A stretch of 25,402 nucleotides of DNA, taken from contig CAZPUJ010000349.1 of assembly GCA_964589725.1 (NCBI GenBank), positions 1 through 25,402 on the forward strand. Direction: 5' to 3'. Both the position numbers and the translations under genes were made by a program. This document shows positions 18,731-25,402 of this stretch, piece after piece. The notes beneath the pieces are model-generated. The model was not told where the DNA came from. It did no database searches and saw only the letters and a program-made list of their open reading frames with translations. The stretch's first letter is position 1, and every line of letters begins with the position of its first letter. Origin of the DNA: CAYSHJ01 sp964589725. GTDB taxonomy: Bacteria; Planctomycetota; Planctomycetia; Planctomycetales; Planctomycetaceae.

Positions 18731-20350
18731 ATGAGTTCAGGAAAGCTGTGGTATTGGCTTGCTCAACTGGTCGGCGTGGCGGCGACCGCCGTGCTGCTGT
18801 GGGGCAGCGAGATTCCGTTGGGCGTACCGGGCGAGTGGGTTTGGGACCGCATCGAATTCACGCGCGAGGCACTGGCCGAATCGGCGTTGGGTTGGGCGAT
18901 CGCGGCGATTGCGACAGTGGTTTATCTCGTCGTCTGCCTGGCGGGAGACCGACGATCTCTCGAAGCCTCGCGGCCGGAGATCAGCGTTTGGTTGGTGGGA
19001 TTAGTGTTGATCGGCGCGACCTGGCACGGCGTCGTGCAGGAATGCCCACCGGACCCCCATCGACTGACCAAAGTGCCCTGGGTTCTGTGGTACCCCGGGA
19101 CGCAGGGCTACTACCACGAAGCCCGCTATCAATTCGCGGATGTCGGAGGGTATTTGGCCAAGTACGAAGAGCGAATGAAAGAAGGCGACGTCCTGCATTT
19201 CGGGACGCATCCGCCGGGATTCATGCTGCTGCATCGAGTTGCCCTCAACTTCGTCAACCGTTCGCCGAAGTTGCAGTCGTGGTTGCTTAGTTATCAGCCG
19301 GATTCGGCACGTGAGGGGTTGAACATCCTCGCGACCAGTGCCGCCGAGTCGAAAACGCCGGTACTCGATAAAGATCGCGCCGCGTTATGGTTGATAGGAT
19401 TGTTGACCTCGCTTGCGGCCATGAGCACCGTCGTGCCGCTGTTTTGTCTGCTCCGTCGCACTTGCGGACGAGAGACAAGCTGGCGCGTCGTTTGTCTTTG
19501 GCCGTTGGTCCCGGCATTGGCCGTGTTTCATCCGGTGTCGGATTTGTGGTTGCCGTTTTTCGGAACTTGGTTTCTGGCCGCTTGGTCGCACGCTTGGTCG
19601 CAGCGATCCATCGTGACGAGCCTGCTGGCGGGGGTCGTGATGTGGCTGGGGCTGACACTCAGCTTAGCACTACTGCCGGTCGCGTTTCTGGCCGCGCTGT
19701 GGACATTGGCCGACGCCGCCTTCGCCGAATCGAATGATCCCTTGAGTCGACGCGCGAAGCAATTGACGGTGTGCGCCTTGTCGGCGCTCGGAACCTTTGT
19801 GGGGCTGACGTTGTTGGTGCGGTGGGCGTGGTCGCTCGATCTGTTTGCGGTGTGGATGCAGAACTTCCGCAATCACGCCGGCTTTTACGAAAAGTATTCA
19901 CGATCAATGTCGCGGTGGTTGTTAGTGAATCCGTTGGACTTGGCGATGGCGGCAGGGTTGCCGGTGTTCATCGCGGCCGTGAGCAGTTGGTTGATCAGCA
20001 TGAAGGGCTGTTTGAAATCAGGACGGTCATTGGCCAGCTTTCGGCTGTGGTGCTTCGTGACGATCTGTGTCCTGTGGCTCTCGGGCAAGAATTCCGGAGA
20101 AGCCGCGCGGTTGTGGATTTTTTTGCTTCCGTGGCTGCTTTGGGTCTGTGGCCGCGAGCCACAAGTCACGGCCAAGATCATCAATGGCCCGGGCCAAACT
20201 CTGCCCGAGTACGCCGGCTCGCCCGCGCGCGGCTGGGTGACGTTGCTGCTGTTGCAAGCGATCGTTTGCGTCGCGACAGTCAGCCGTGTCGACGGCTTTC
20301 ATTTCAAGACGACGGTGCCGATTCCGAAGTCCGCTGAGAAAGTTGAGTGA
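18731..20350 (+). CDS. polytopic membrane protein, GT-C glycosyltransferase-like
   Basis: This 539-residue protein has around nine to eleven hydrophobic segments spread over its length, starting with WYWLAQLVGVAATAVLLWG. A large extracytoplasmic loop follows the second or third helix and contains YPGTQGYYHEARYQF and VLHFGTHPPGFMLLHR (near residue 156). Such His/Pro-rich loops with acidic residues are typical of GT-C-fold, lipid-phosphate-sugar-dependent glycosyltransferases such as the PMT/ArnT type. A late GKNSGEAARLWIFLLPW segment is also reminiscent of them. The donor and acceptor are unknown, and the assignment is by pattern only. The start is firm: AAGGAGCGAC sits directly before the ATG at 18731. 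It is transcribed separately from the protease, whose terminator lies upstream. Confidence 0.65.
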   Translation: MSSGKLWYWLAQLVGVAATAVLLWGSEIPLGVPGEWVWDRIEFTREALAESALGWAIAAIATVVYLVVCLAGDRRSLEASRPEISVWLVGLVLIGATWHGVVQECPPDPHRLTKVPWVLWYPGTQGYYHEARYQFADVGGYLAKYEERMKEGDVLHFGTHPPGFMLLHRVALNFVNRSPKLQSWLLSYQPDSAREGLNILATSAAESKTPVLDKDRAALWLIGLLTSLAAMSTVVPLFCLLRRTCGRETSWRVVCLWPLVPALAVFHPVSDLWLPFFGTWFLAAWSHAWSQRSIVTSLLAGVVMWLGLTLSLALLPVAFLAALWTLADAAFAESNDPLSRRAKQLTVCALSALGTFVGLTLLVRWAWSLDLFAVWMQNFRNHAGFYEKYSRSMSRWLLVNPLDLAMAAGLPVFIAAVSSWLISMKGCLKSGRSLASFRLWCFVTICVLWLSGKNSGEAARLWIFLLPWLLWVCGREPQVTAKIINGPGQTLPEYAGSPARGWVTLLLLQAIVCVATVSRVDGFHFKTTVPIPKSAEKVE

Positions 20351-20363
20351 CCGCGGAACGCGA

Positions 20364-20534
20364 CAACGTAGCAATCTCGCTCCGCGAGATGAGCCTTTCA
20401 GGCAAACCATTCGAACGCTTCGCAACAGTCTCTGCGAGTATTTGGCTCTGCGAGTATTTGGCTCCGCTGAAGTTCTACTGCGTTCCAGAAATCTTTATGC
20501 CACGCTCACCTCGGGGAGCGAGATGGCGACGTTG
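20364..20534. repeat. 171-bp element bounded by 31-bp imperfect inverted repeats
   Basis: The left arm (20364-20394, starting CAACGTAGCAATCTCGCTCC) and the reverse complement of the right arm (20504-20534, starting CAACGTCGCCATCTCGCTCC) agree at all but four positions. The left arm itself contains a perfect ATCTCGC-TCC-GCGAGAT hairpin. The element fills the gap between convergent genes and stops 4 bp short of the next stop codon. It has no coding capacity, so it is REP/BIME-like or a MITE relic. Confidence 0.75.
20430..20461. repeat. 16-bp tandem duplication inside the inverted-repeat element
   Basis: CTCTGCGAGTATTTGG occurs twice head to tail (20430-20445, 20446-20461), and the match continues for three further bases (CTC). 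It lies between the two arms of the larger inverted repeat. Confidence 0.85.
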
Positions 20535-20537
20535 ACA

Positions 20538-22421
20538 TCACCGCGCCGTCTCCAGCTTGCTGCGATAGAACTCCAACGCCTCGCGGTACTCGGCCAATTC
20601 GGCGTCGCTGAGCACGTCTTTATTGCGGGCGATTTCTTCTTCACAGCGCTGGATCAAGTAGCGGACTTGGTCGCGACGTGGATGAAGAGGCTTCCCCGGA
20701 ACATCGAAAAACACTGGCGCGGTGTGAGCGAATCGAACTCGTCCGTTCGGCATTCTCTCGAAGCATCGAACGGCACACCAAGACGTGCCAGTGAGTTGCT
20801 TTGCTAAGAGATTGATCTTCGTGACGAAACTATCACCCACCTTACTAGATGCATTCCCTTTCACCGTGGCGATCACATCGCCATTCCTCATGACTTCGAC
20901 AAGTTTATCGGGCTCGACACTTTCAGCAGCGCCAACAATCTCAATCAATCGTGCTTTGCCGTCTCCAACTTCCCTCATGGAAATCGTCAGCATCGGACCG
21001 GTCGTCACGAAGCTGCGGCCATCGTTGAGACGATTCTGCCACAGCTCTGGCGTGAATTCTTCTTTGCCGAGATCGACATAGACTCGACTGAAGCCGGCCG
21101 GCACGGGATGCACGCCGTTGGCAGTGCCAGCGGTGGGTCGCATTCGCAGGCCGCAGTTAAGCAGCGCGTAATACTGCTCCCATCCGAAGTGCAGCCAGCC
21201 GACTTCGGTGAAGCCGTCTTTATCGGTCTCGATGCGCGGGTTGTCGCGCCAGTTGTTTTCGAGCGTCCAGGACTTGAAGGCGAACTCGGTGCGCCAGATG
21301 TGATTATTCGACAGCGGATACAGGTCCGCCTTCATCACCGGCGCGATCATCGGCGACCAGGCCCAGGAGTGCTTTTCCAGATCGAGCAACGCCCCTTGCT
21401 TGTGAGCTTCCTCGGCGACAGCCTTCACTGGCGGCGTGCCGAGCTTGAGCGGCGCCTTCTGCCCAAGAACCAAAACGGCGCCGAGCGTGTGCTGCTTCGC
21501 GCCGACCGAAAAGATTTCGTATTCCGTGTTCAGCGGCACGGTCGCGTGAGTCGGATCGGCGAAGATTGCCTCCTTCGGAATCGGATCGGGATCGACGCGG
21601 CCTTTCTCCGGCAACGTGTGCGAGACCTGCACCCACTGCGTCATCGGGAAGGCGATGTTGAGGTCTTCGGCCAGCACAACGTTCGACATGTCTGCGAGCG
21701 GCCGATGCAAGTGCGTGTCGCCGGAGTACCAGCCGCGCTCGGCCATGTTGATCCAACGCCGCAACTTGATCGTGATCTCGACCGGCTTATCGGCGACTTC
21801 GACTTCTTGTGTTGTGGTCAGGTACTCCTTGCCTCGTTCGACCGTGAGCGTGTACTTCCCAGGCGGCACTTCCGCGACGAACGGGTGAGCAGACAACGTC
21901 GTGTGTTTCTCGACGCTCTTCTCGCCGCGCGCCTTGTCGTACACGATCGCCGAACCGTTTGGATCGGCCGATTTCGCAAAGAACCATCTGCCGTCACCCG
22001 AATGAATGTAAAGCCGAGCCGGCAGCGGTTGGCCGGTTTCCGCGTCTCGAACCTCGCCACGCAGCGCGTGTTTCGCGTCATCGGCGAGCGTGGATCGCGC
22101 TGTCAGCAGAGCGGCAGCGATGAGACAGACTGTGGGACTGACGTTCGCGAAGAACGCGAGAAAAATGAAAACGGGTGTGAACCAACGGTACTGAATCGTC
22201 AGCTCGGAAGCTTCGCCGGTCACGACGAAGCGGCTGGGGATCGGGACGTCTTGCTTGGGCTTGGCGCGGTGAGCAGTTGCGGAATCGTCGTGTGACTCTG
22301 GCGACAGCCGCTGTGGAAGCTGTTGCACGCCGCCGCAGGCCGAGCAGGTCGTGAGGCCTCGTTCGAGATGCCGATCTTTGGCTTGAAAGGGCGCGCCACA
22401 CTGCTCGCACTTGAGTTGCAT
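20538..22421 (-). CDS. zinc-ribbon/transmembrane head fused to a CehA/McbA-type metallohydrolase
   Basis: This 627-residue chimera opens with a zinc ribbon (CEQC ... CSAC; Cys5, Cys8, Cys26, Cys29), a polar linker, and then QYRWFTPVFIFLAFFANVSP running into CLIAAALLTARSTLADD, which reads like a second, separate signal-peptide core. From residue 118 comes a carboxypeptidase-regulatory-like beta domain (LRGEVRDAETGQPLPARLYIH ... VPPGKYTLTVERG). The CehA/McbA-type PHP-like metallohydrolase follows, with metal motif YSGDTHLHRPL (His237, His239), DLEKHSWAW and a His/Trp-rich middle. CehA/McbA members hydrolyse esters or carbamates; the substrate is unknown here. The C-terminus is helical (VRYLIQRCEEEIAR). 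The start at 22421 has AAGGAA upstream. No alternative start occurs between the ribbon and the hydrolase, so the fusion is one frame. The catalytic part should lie outside the membrane and the ribbon inside. Confidence 0.82.
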   Translation of the reverse strand: MQLKCEQCGAPFQAKDRHLERGLTTCSACGGVQQLPQRLSPESHDDSATAHRAKPKQDVPIPSRFVVTGEASELTIQYRWFTPVFIFLAFFANVSPTVCLIAAALLTARSTLADDAKHALRGEVRDAETGQPLPARLYIHSGDGRWFFAKSADPNGSAIVYDKARGEKSVEKHTTLSAHPFVAEVPPGKYTLTVERGKEYLTTTQEVEVADKPVEITIKLRRWINMAERGWYSGDTHLHRPLADMSNVVLAEDLNIAFPMTQWVQVSHTLPEKGRVDPDPIPKEAIFADPTHATVPLNTEYEIFSVGAKQHTLGAVLVLGQKAPLKLGTPPVKAVAEEAHKQGALLDLEKHSWAWSPMIAPVMKADLYPLSNNHIWRTEFAFKSWTLENNWRDNPRIETDKDGFTEVGWLHFGWEQYYALLNCGLRMRPTAGTANGVHPVPAGFSRVYVDLGKEEFTPELWQNRLNDGRSFVTTGPMLTISMREVGDGKARLIEIVGAAESVEPDKLVEVMRNGDVIATVKGNASSKVGDSFVTKINLLAKQLTGTSWCAVRCFERMPNGRVRFAHTAPVFFDVPGKPLHPRRDQVRYLIQRCEEEIARNKDVLSDAELAEYREALEFYRSKLETAR

Positions 22422-22469
22422 GCGAGGTTCCTTGGGTCCGGGAATCGACGCTCGGTAGACTTTGAAGAC

Positions 22470-22516
22470 CCCTCACCCAAACCCTCACCCAAACCCTCTC
22501 CCCAGCGGGGAAAGGG
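22470..22516. repeat. C-rich direct repeat and hairpin upstream of the CehA-type gene
   Basis: CCCTCACCCAAA occurs twice in tandem (22470-22481, 22482-22493). It is followed by CCCTCTCCCC-AGC-GGGGAAAGGG, a 10-bp stem with one mismatch (22494-22516). It lies between the LRR gene's stop and the start of the CehA-type gene on the same strand. Similar C-rich/G-rich hairpins are common intergenic repeats in several phyla, as I recall. It may act as a processing or termination structure, though no T-run follows it. Confidence 0.7.
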
Positions 22517-22561
22517 AACCGGACAAGATGCATCCGGTCGCGAACATCTGACCGAGCGCGC

Positions 22562-23380
22562 TCAACTCTTCTTGTCAGCGTCCTTCTTCTTGGCCTCTTC
22601 CTCGTTCTTCTTGGCTTCGTCTGCGGCCTTCTTTTTGGCTTCCTCTTCGGCCTTCTTTTTGGCTTCCTCTTCGGCCTTCTTTTTGGCTTCCTCTTCGGCT
22701 TTCTTTTTGGCTTCCTCTTCGGCCTTCTTCTTGGCTTCTTCCTCAACCTTGGCCTTGGCATCGGCTTCGGCCTTGCGCACGGCTTCGAGTTGCGCGAGCT
22801 TCTTGTCGAGGGCGAAGTCTGGCACGACCCGCACGTTCGGAGCGGCGGCCTTGAATTTGGCCTGGCCCTCTTCCGTCACCTTCGTTTGCCAGACGTACAA
22901 CCGCTTGAGATTCTTCAATCCGGCGAGTGATTGCACTCCGGCGTCGGTGACGGCGGTGCCATAGATATTGAGATATTCCAGATTCTCCAACCCGACGAGG
23001 TGAGCGAGGCCGGCGTCCGTAATTTTCGACTCTTTCAGGTTGAGGCTCACGAGGCTTTTGAGATCCTTGAGATGCTCCAACCCCTTGTCCGTGACTTCGG
23101 TTTTTCCCAGATTAAGTGCATGAATGATACTCGCCAGCGGTTTGACTGTCGCGACCTGATCGTCCCCAATCTTGCCGTCGGCCAGATGAAACGTCACGTC
23201 CAAGCGATGATCGTTCTGAGCCACCTGCATGACCGAACCGCCGGCCTTCTTGACGGCGACGATGGCGTCGATTTCCGCCTGAGTCGGCTTGGGCGTTTCC
23301 TTGGGTTTGTCCTGAGCGGCCGCGAACGTGCTCCACGAAACAGCAGCCAATAGCATGCACAGCAATGAGAGTTGTCGCAT
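22562..23380 (-). CDS. exported leucine-rich-repeat protein with TolA-like Glu/Lys helix
   Basis: This 272-residue protein starts with a signal peptide (LSLLCMLLAAVSWSTFAAAQ). Residues about 35-190 hold leucine-rich repeats of the planctomycete type (LEHLKDLKSLVSLNLKESKI-TDAGLAHLVGLENLEYLNIYGTAV-TDAG). The C-terminal 70 residues are almost only Ala, Glu and Lys: five exact or near-exact units of AEEEAKKK (residues 212-251) and degenerate flanks. This predicts a long single or coiled-coil helix resembling domain II of TolA. Function is unknown; the LRR part probably binds a partner in the periplasm. The start at 23380 has a strong GGGAGGAG ribosome site and gives the signal peptide. The frame extends 71 codons further upstream, but that stretch is not LRR-like. 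A -10-like TAGAAT lies at the complement of 23433-23438. Confidence 0.85.
   Translation of the reverse strand: MRQLSLLCMLLAAVSWSTFAAAQDKPKETPKPTQAEIDAIVAVKKAGGSVMQVAQNDHRLDVTFHLADGKIGDDQVATVKPLASIIHALNLGKTEVTDKGLEHLKDLKSLVSLNLKESKITDAGLAHLVGLENLEYLNIYGTAVTDAGVQSLAGLKNLKRLYVWQTKVTEEGQAKFKAAAPNVRVVPDFALDKKLAQLEAVRKAEADAKAKVEEEAKKKAEEEAKKKAEEEAKKKAEEEAKKKAEEEAKKKAADEAKKNEEEAKKKDADKKS
22628..22747 (-). repeat. 24-bp tandem repeat encoding AEEEAKKK units
   Basis: Five 24-bp units encode (A/V)EEEAKKK. Unit-to-unit differences are mostly silent third-position changes, such as GCC/GCT and AAA/AAG. Degenerate units continue on the C-terminal side. The copy number may vary between strains. Confidence 0.9.
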
Positions 23381-23531
23381 GAGAATCTCCTCCCGCCAGA
23401 ACGAATGGGAAATGTCGATCGCACAAGTCAGGATTCTAGCAAGTTCGACTCGTGGTTGGACAACCTCGAACGTGGATGGAAATCGTTCCGTGGACAAATC
23501 GCGTGGTCGTACTCTGGGCGGACAGCGCAAT

Positions 23532-23559
23532 AAAAAACCCGACGCGTCAGGCGTCGGGT
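23532..23559 (-). terminator. Rho-independent terminator after the TadE gene
   Basis: On the minus strand a perfect 9-bp stem (ACCCGACGC / GCGTCGGGT, 23537-23545 and 23551-23559, loop GTCAG) is followed by a TTTTTTATT run (complement of AATAAAAAA). It lies 31 bp past the TadE stop and insulates the LRR gene. Confidence 0.9.
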
Positions 23560-23589
23560 CTTGGAGGCGTGCAACACGTTCGCGGCGGA

Positions 23590-24039
23590 TCACTCGTGGC
23601 GCATCGCGGCTTGGCCGGTGAGCATCTTGCCCTTGAGATATTTGCCAGCGACCAAAGCGACTTTGTCAAACGGAATCTGGACCTTGATCGTGATCAGGTC
23701 TTTTGATCGGCAAGCGGCGATATTGTTTCCGGGGTCGGGATTGCCCGAGGCTGGCGTGACGGTGATGGTGACGGAGATATTTCCGGTCGAGACATTTGCG
23801 GAGGTCGCCAGTAACGATTGAATGGTCGAAGTGATGTCGGAATTCGTGCTGCCGTCCAGAATTGCCTTGCGAGCTCCTTCGCGAGCCGCGTTCGTGACCA
23901 ACTGGCCAACCATCAGGCCGCGACCGAATTCAATGATGCCTAAAACCAACCCGAGGAAAATTGGCAACACGAGTGCCATCTCGACGATCACCGCGCCCCG
24001 ACGGGTCGGATTTTGACGAATTGTCGGCAATTGACACAT
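23590..24039 (-). CDS. TadE-like pseudopilin-family protein
   Basis: This 149-residue protein has the TadE signature. A short basic N-terminus ends in RRGAVIVEMALVLPIFLGLVLGIIEFGRG, a single hydrophobic helix preceded by the Arg-Arg-Gly and containing the conserved Glu. Next is VTNAAREGARKAI, a typical helical continuation. The remainder is a Thr/Ser-rich beta region (VSTGNISVTITVTPASG). TadE proteins are minor pilin-like components of Tad (Flp) systems, processed by a prepilin peptidase and located in the cell envelope. No flp, tadA/B/C or cpaA genes are in this window, so it is an orphan or its partners are elsewhere. The ATG at 24039 has GGAG nine bases upstream. Confidence 0.88.
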   Translation of the reverse strand: MCQLPTIRQNPTRRGAVIVEMALVLPIFLGLVLGIIEFGRGLMVGQLVTNAAREGARKAILDGSTNSDITSTIQSLLATSANVSTGNISVTITVTPASGNPDPGNNIAACRSKDLITIKVQIPFDKVALVAGKYLKGKMLTGQAAMRHE

Positions 24040-24361
24040 GGCTCACTCCGTGGATGGTTTTTCGGCCCACGATCAAGGAAAGACCGAAAATGTCGTGATG
24101 GTCGGGCCCCGCCTCAAGACAACTCTATGTCGGGGTTTTCGTGGGTCAAATGACTTTTGCAACGAAAGGCTGGCAGCGAAGTGATTGACCGGCGAAGGAA
24201 TTCGCGGTCGGCCGACGCTGGCGAGTCCCTTTTCAGCGAAGTTTGAGATTTACCGGCTTGTTTGATACGGTGACGCTCGGTGTGGTGATGTCACTGATCT
24301 TCGAGTGGCAATGGCGTTCGGTCGGTCATTCCAACATTTTGTCGGTCTGCTTGAGGACGAC
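24040..24361. other. divergent intergenic region between TadE and HIT genes
   Basis: This 322-bp stretch contains no credible gene. It holds a candidate promoter for the TadE gene on the minus strand. On the plus strand, TTGAGA near 24244 followed by weakly -10-like sequence may serve the HIT gene. The plus-strand frame from 24305 that joins the HIT gene is probably leader sequence. Confidence 0.5.
24122..24149 (-). promoter_or_regulatory. candidate promoter for the TadE gene
   Basis: On the minus strand TTGACC (complement of 24144-24149) and TAGAGT (complement of 24122-24127) are spaced by 16 bp, matching consensus at five and four positions. The start codon lies about 80 bp downstream. Consensus resemblance is the only support. 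Confidence 0.3.
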
Positions 24362-24706
24362 GTGATTACCAAGACCATCTTCCAACGGATCATCGACAAA
24401 GAAATTCCGGCCAAGATCGTGCATGAAGACGATCAGTGTCTGGCATTTCATGACGTCGCTCCGCAGGCTCCGGTGCATGTGTTGGTGATCCCGAAAAAGG
24501 AAATCACAAACTTGTCAGCCGCGACCGTCGAGGATCAAGCGTTGCTCGGGCATCTGCTGCTCGTCGCCAAACAAGTCGCGGAGCAATTAGAACTGAGCAG
24601 CGGCTATCGCATCGTCATCAACTGCGGCCGCGATGGCGGCCAGTCGGTTGACCATTTACACATTCACCTCCTGGGCGGACGTTCGCTGCACTGGCCGCCG
24701 GGTTGA
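24362..24706 (+). CDS. HIT-family nucleotide hydrolase/transferase (HinT-like)
   Basis: This 114-residue protein is of the histidine-triad superfamily, cytosolic enzymes that split purine nucleoside phosphoramidates. It shows TIFQRIIDKEIPAKIVHEDD at the N-terminus, APVHVLVIPKKEI in the core strand, GYRIVINCGRDGGQSVDHLH, and the triad HLHIHLLGG (His98, His100, His102), ending in WPPG. The zinc-binding Cys pair of some HinT proteins (CIFC) is replaced by TIFQ, which is common in the family. The GTG at 24362 is chosen because GAGG precedes it and it gives the usual HinT length. An in-frame start at 24305 adds 19 non-family residues. The DUF3500 gene follows after 54 bp in the same direction. Confidence 0.92.
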   Translation: MITKTIFQRIIDKEIPAKIVHEDDQCLAFHDVAPQAPVHVLVIPKKEITNLSAATVEDQALLGHLLLVAKQVAEQLELSSGYRIVINCGRDGGQSVDHLHIHLLGGRSLHWPPG

Positions 24707-24760
24707 TTTTCGAAGATTCAAAGCGGTCTCAAACCGCCGCACTCCGAAAGGAACAACAAG

Positions 24761-25402
24761 ATGGGCATTCGGAAACTTGGATTGGCCGGAAGCGTGCTGA
24801 TCGCGATGGCGGCGTTGTTGTCGGCGAACTTGCAGACCGAACCGCCATCGGGGCGAAAGATGGTCGAGGCCGCGAAGGTATTCCTCGCCAAGCTGACGGA
24901 GGCTCAACGACAGCAAGCCAGCTTCGGCTACGACGATGCCGAGCGACTCAACTGGCACTTCATTCCGCGGCCGCGCAAGGGACTACCGGTGAAGCTGCTT
25001 GAGGGTGAGGCCCTCAAGGCGGCTCACGCGTTGCTCCGCAGCGGGCTGTCCGAAACGGGTTACGATCAGGCCCTCAACGTGATGAGCTTGGAAGAGATCC
25101 TGTACCTGCTGGAAGGTGGTGCTCGCGACGAGCGACGAGACAAACGCGATCCACAGAAGTATTTCCTCAGCGTCTTCGGGACTCCCGCTACAACGGGCAC
25201 GTGGGGCTGGCGACTGGAAGGGCATCACATTTCGCTGAACTACACGGTCAAAGAGGGCAAGGTCACGGCGAGCACACCGGAATTCTTCGGCGCGAATCCC
25301 GGTACAGTCGACGCCGGACTCGGCCGCCGTATCCGAGTGCTCGGGCCGGAAGAGGACATGGCGCGGCAGATTCTCAAGCTGTGCGACACGGATCAACAGA
25401 AG
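24761..25402 (+). CDS. DUF3500 family exported protein (3' end beyond window)
   Basis: 214 codons are visible before the window ends. A signal peptide (LGLAGSVLIAMAALLSANLQ) is followed by the canonical DUF3500 sequence: LTEAQRQQASFGYDD, RLNWHFIPRPRKGLPVK, AHALLRSGLSETGYDQAL, the conserved FGTPATTGTWGWRLEGHHIS, TASTPEFFGANPG and IRVLGPEEDMARQIL. The family is common in planctomycetes and other environmental bacteria and has no known function; the conserved His/Trp/Glu residues suggest ligand or metal binding. AAAGGA lies before the ATG at 24761. A 5-bp hairpin (GCGGT-CTCAA-ACCGC, 24723-24737) lies in the short gap after the HIT gene, without a T-run. The two genes are probably co-transcribed. 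Confidence 0.9.
   Translation, partial: MGIRKLGLAGSVLIAMAALLSANLQTEPPSGRKMVEAAKVFLAKLTEAQRQQASFGYDDAERLNWHFIPRPRKGLPVKLLEGEALKAAHALLRSGLSETGYDQALNVMSLEEILYLLEGGARDERRDKRDPQKYFLSVFGTPATTGTWGWRLEGHHISLNYTVKEGKVTASTPEFFGANPGTVDAGLGRRIRVLGPEEDMARQILKLCDTDQQK

Noticed and set aside
21108..22295. 395-codon plus-strand ORF
   Set aside because: Antisense shadow of the CehA-type gene; it has no recognisable domain or start signal.
22587..22747. Possible CRISPR-like array from regular repeats
   Set aside because: The 24-bp units are contiguous, in frame and lack spacers. They encode a helical tail.
22078..22761. Lys/Arg/Pro-repeat ORF on the minus strand
   Set aside because: It is a frame-shifted reading of the 24-bp AEEEAKKK repeat in the LRR gene, not a histone-like protein.
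24305..24361. N-terminal extension of the HIT protein
   Set aside because: The added 19 residues do not belong to the HIT family, and the GTG at 24362 has a better placed GAGG.

Overview
The window looks like a chromosomal segment of a planctomycete (Planctomycetota). This placement rests on gene content, not on a marker phylogeny. It contains two DUF3500 proteins, a Cys-x2-Cys zinc-ribbon/membrane head of planctomycete type, a secreted leucine-rich-repeat protein, a very large exported DUF5117/DUF4953-type metalloprotease, orphan TadE and HAMP-like membrane proteins, and short GC-rich palindromic repeats scattered between (and once within) genes. The DNA is moderately GC-rich, so long antisense 'shadow' ORFs are common. 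No rRNA, tRNA, CRISPR array, prophage or intact insertion sequence was seen.

Layout. Positions 1-936 (-) hold an RlmI-type rRNA methyltransferase cut by the left edge. Positions 1079-5924 (-) hold an efflux pair, adaptor then RND pump, with no outer-membrane partner in view. Positions 6176-8311 (-) hold phosphoglycerate kinase downstream of a SprT-like metalloprotein. A divergent intergenic region follows, with promoter-like elements on both strands. On the plus strand come a Tat-exported DUF3500-like protein (8682), a TIM-barrel sugar-isomerase homologue (9938) and a HTH-EIIA fusion regulator (10944). A HAMP-like membrane protein (11714-12295, -) faces a plus-strand cluster: an alpha/beta-hydrolase-fold protein, a BshB1-like PIG-L deacetylase (4-bp overlap) and a PP2C phosphatase (12558-15127). 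Next are a 1002-residue exported zinc metalloprotease closed by a textbook terminator (15475-18538) and a polytopic GT-C-like membrane protein (18731-20350). A 31-bp inverted-repeat element separates it from a zinc-ribbon/CehA fusion, an LRR protein with a TolA-like Glu/Lys helix, and TadE (all -). On the right are a HIT protein and a second DUF3500 protein cut by the window edge.

How the genes may work together. Much of the window serves the cell envelope: efflux, exported proteins, protease, membrane glycosyltransferase candidate, pseudopilin-like protein. Core metabolism is represented by pgk, rRNA methylation and HIT. The most unusual theme is in 9938-14335, where three enzyme-fold proteins have substitutions at expected active-site positions: Gln at two Glu metal-ligand positions of the TIM barrel, Leu for the catalytic His of the hydrolase, and Ser for the first His of the deacetylase HPDH motif. 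They lie next to an EIIA-type phospho-acceptor regulator and a PP2C phosphatase. This may be a regulatory or pseudoenzyme-rich module, but that is inference from reading the sequences by eye.
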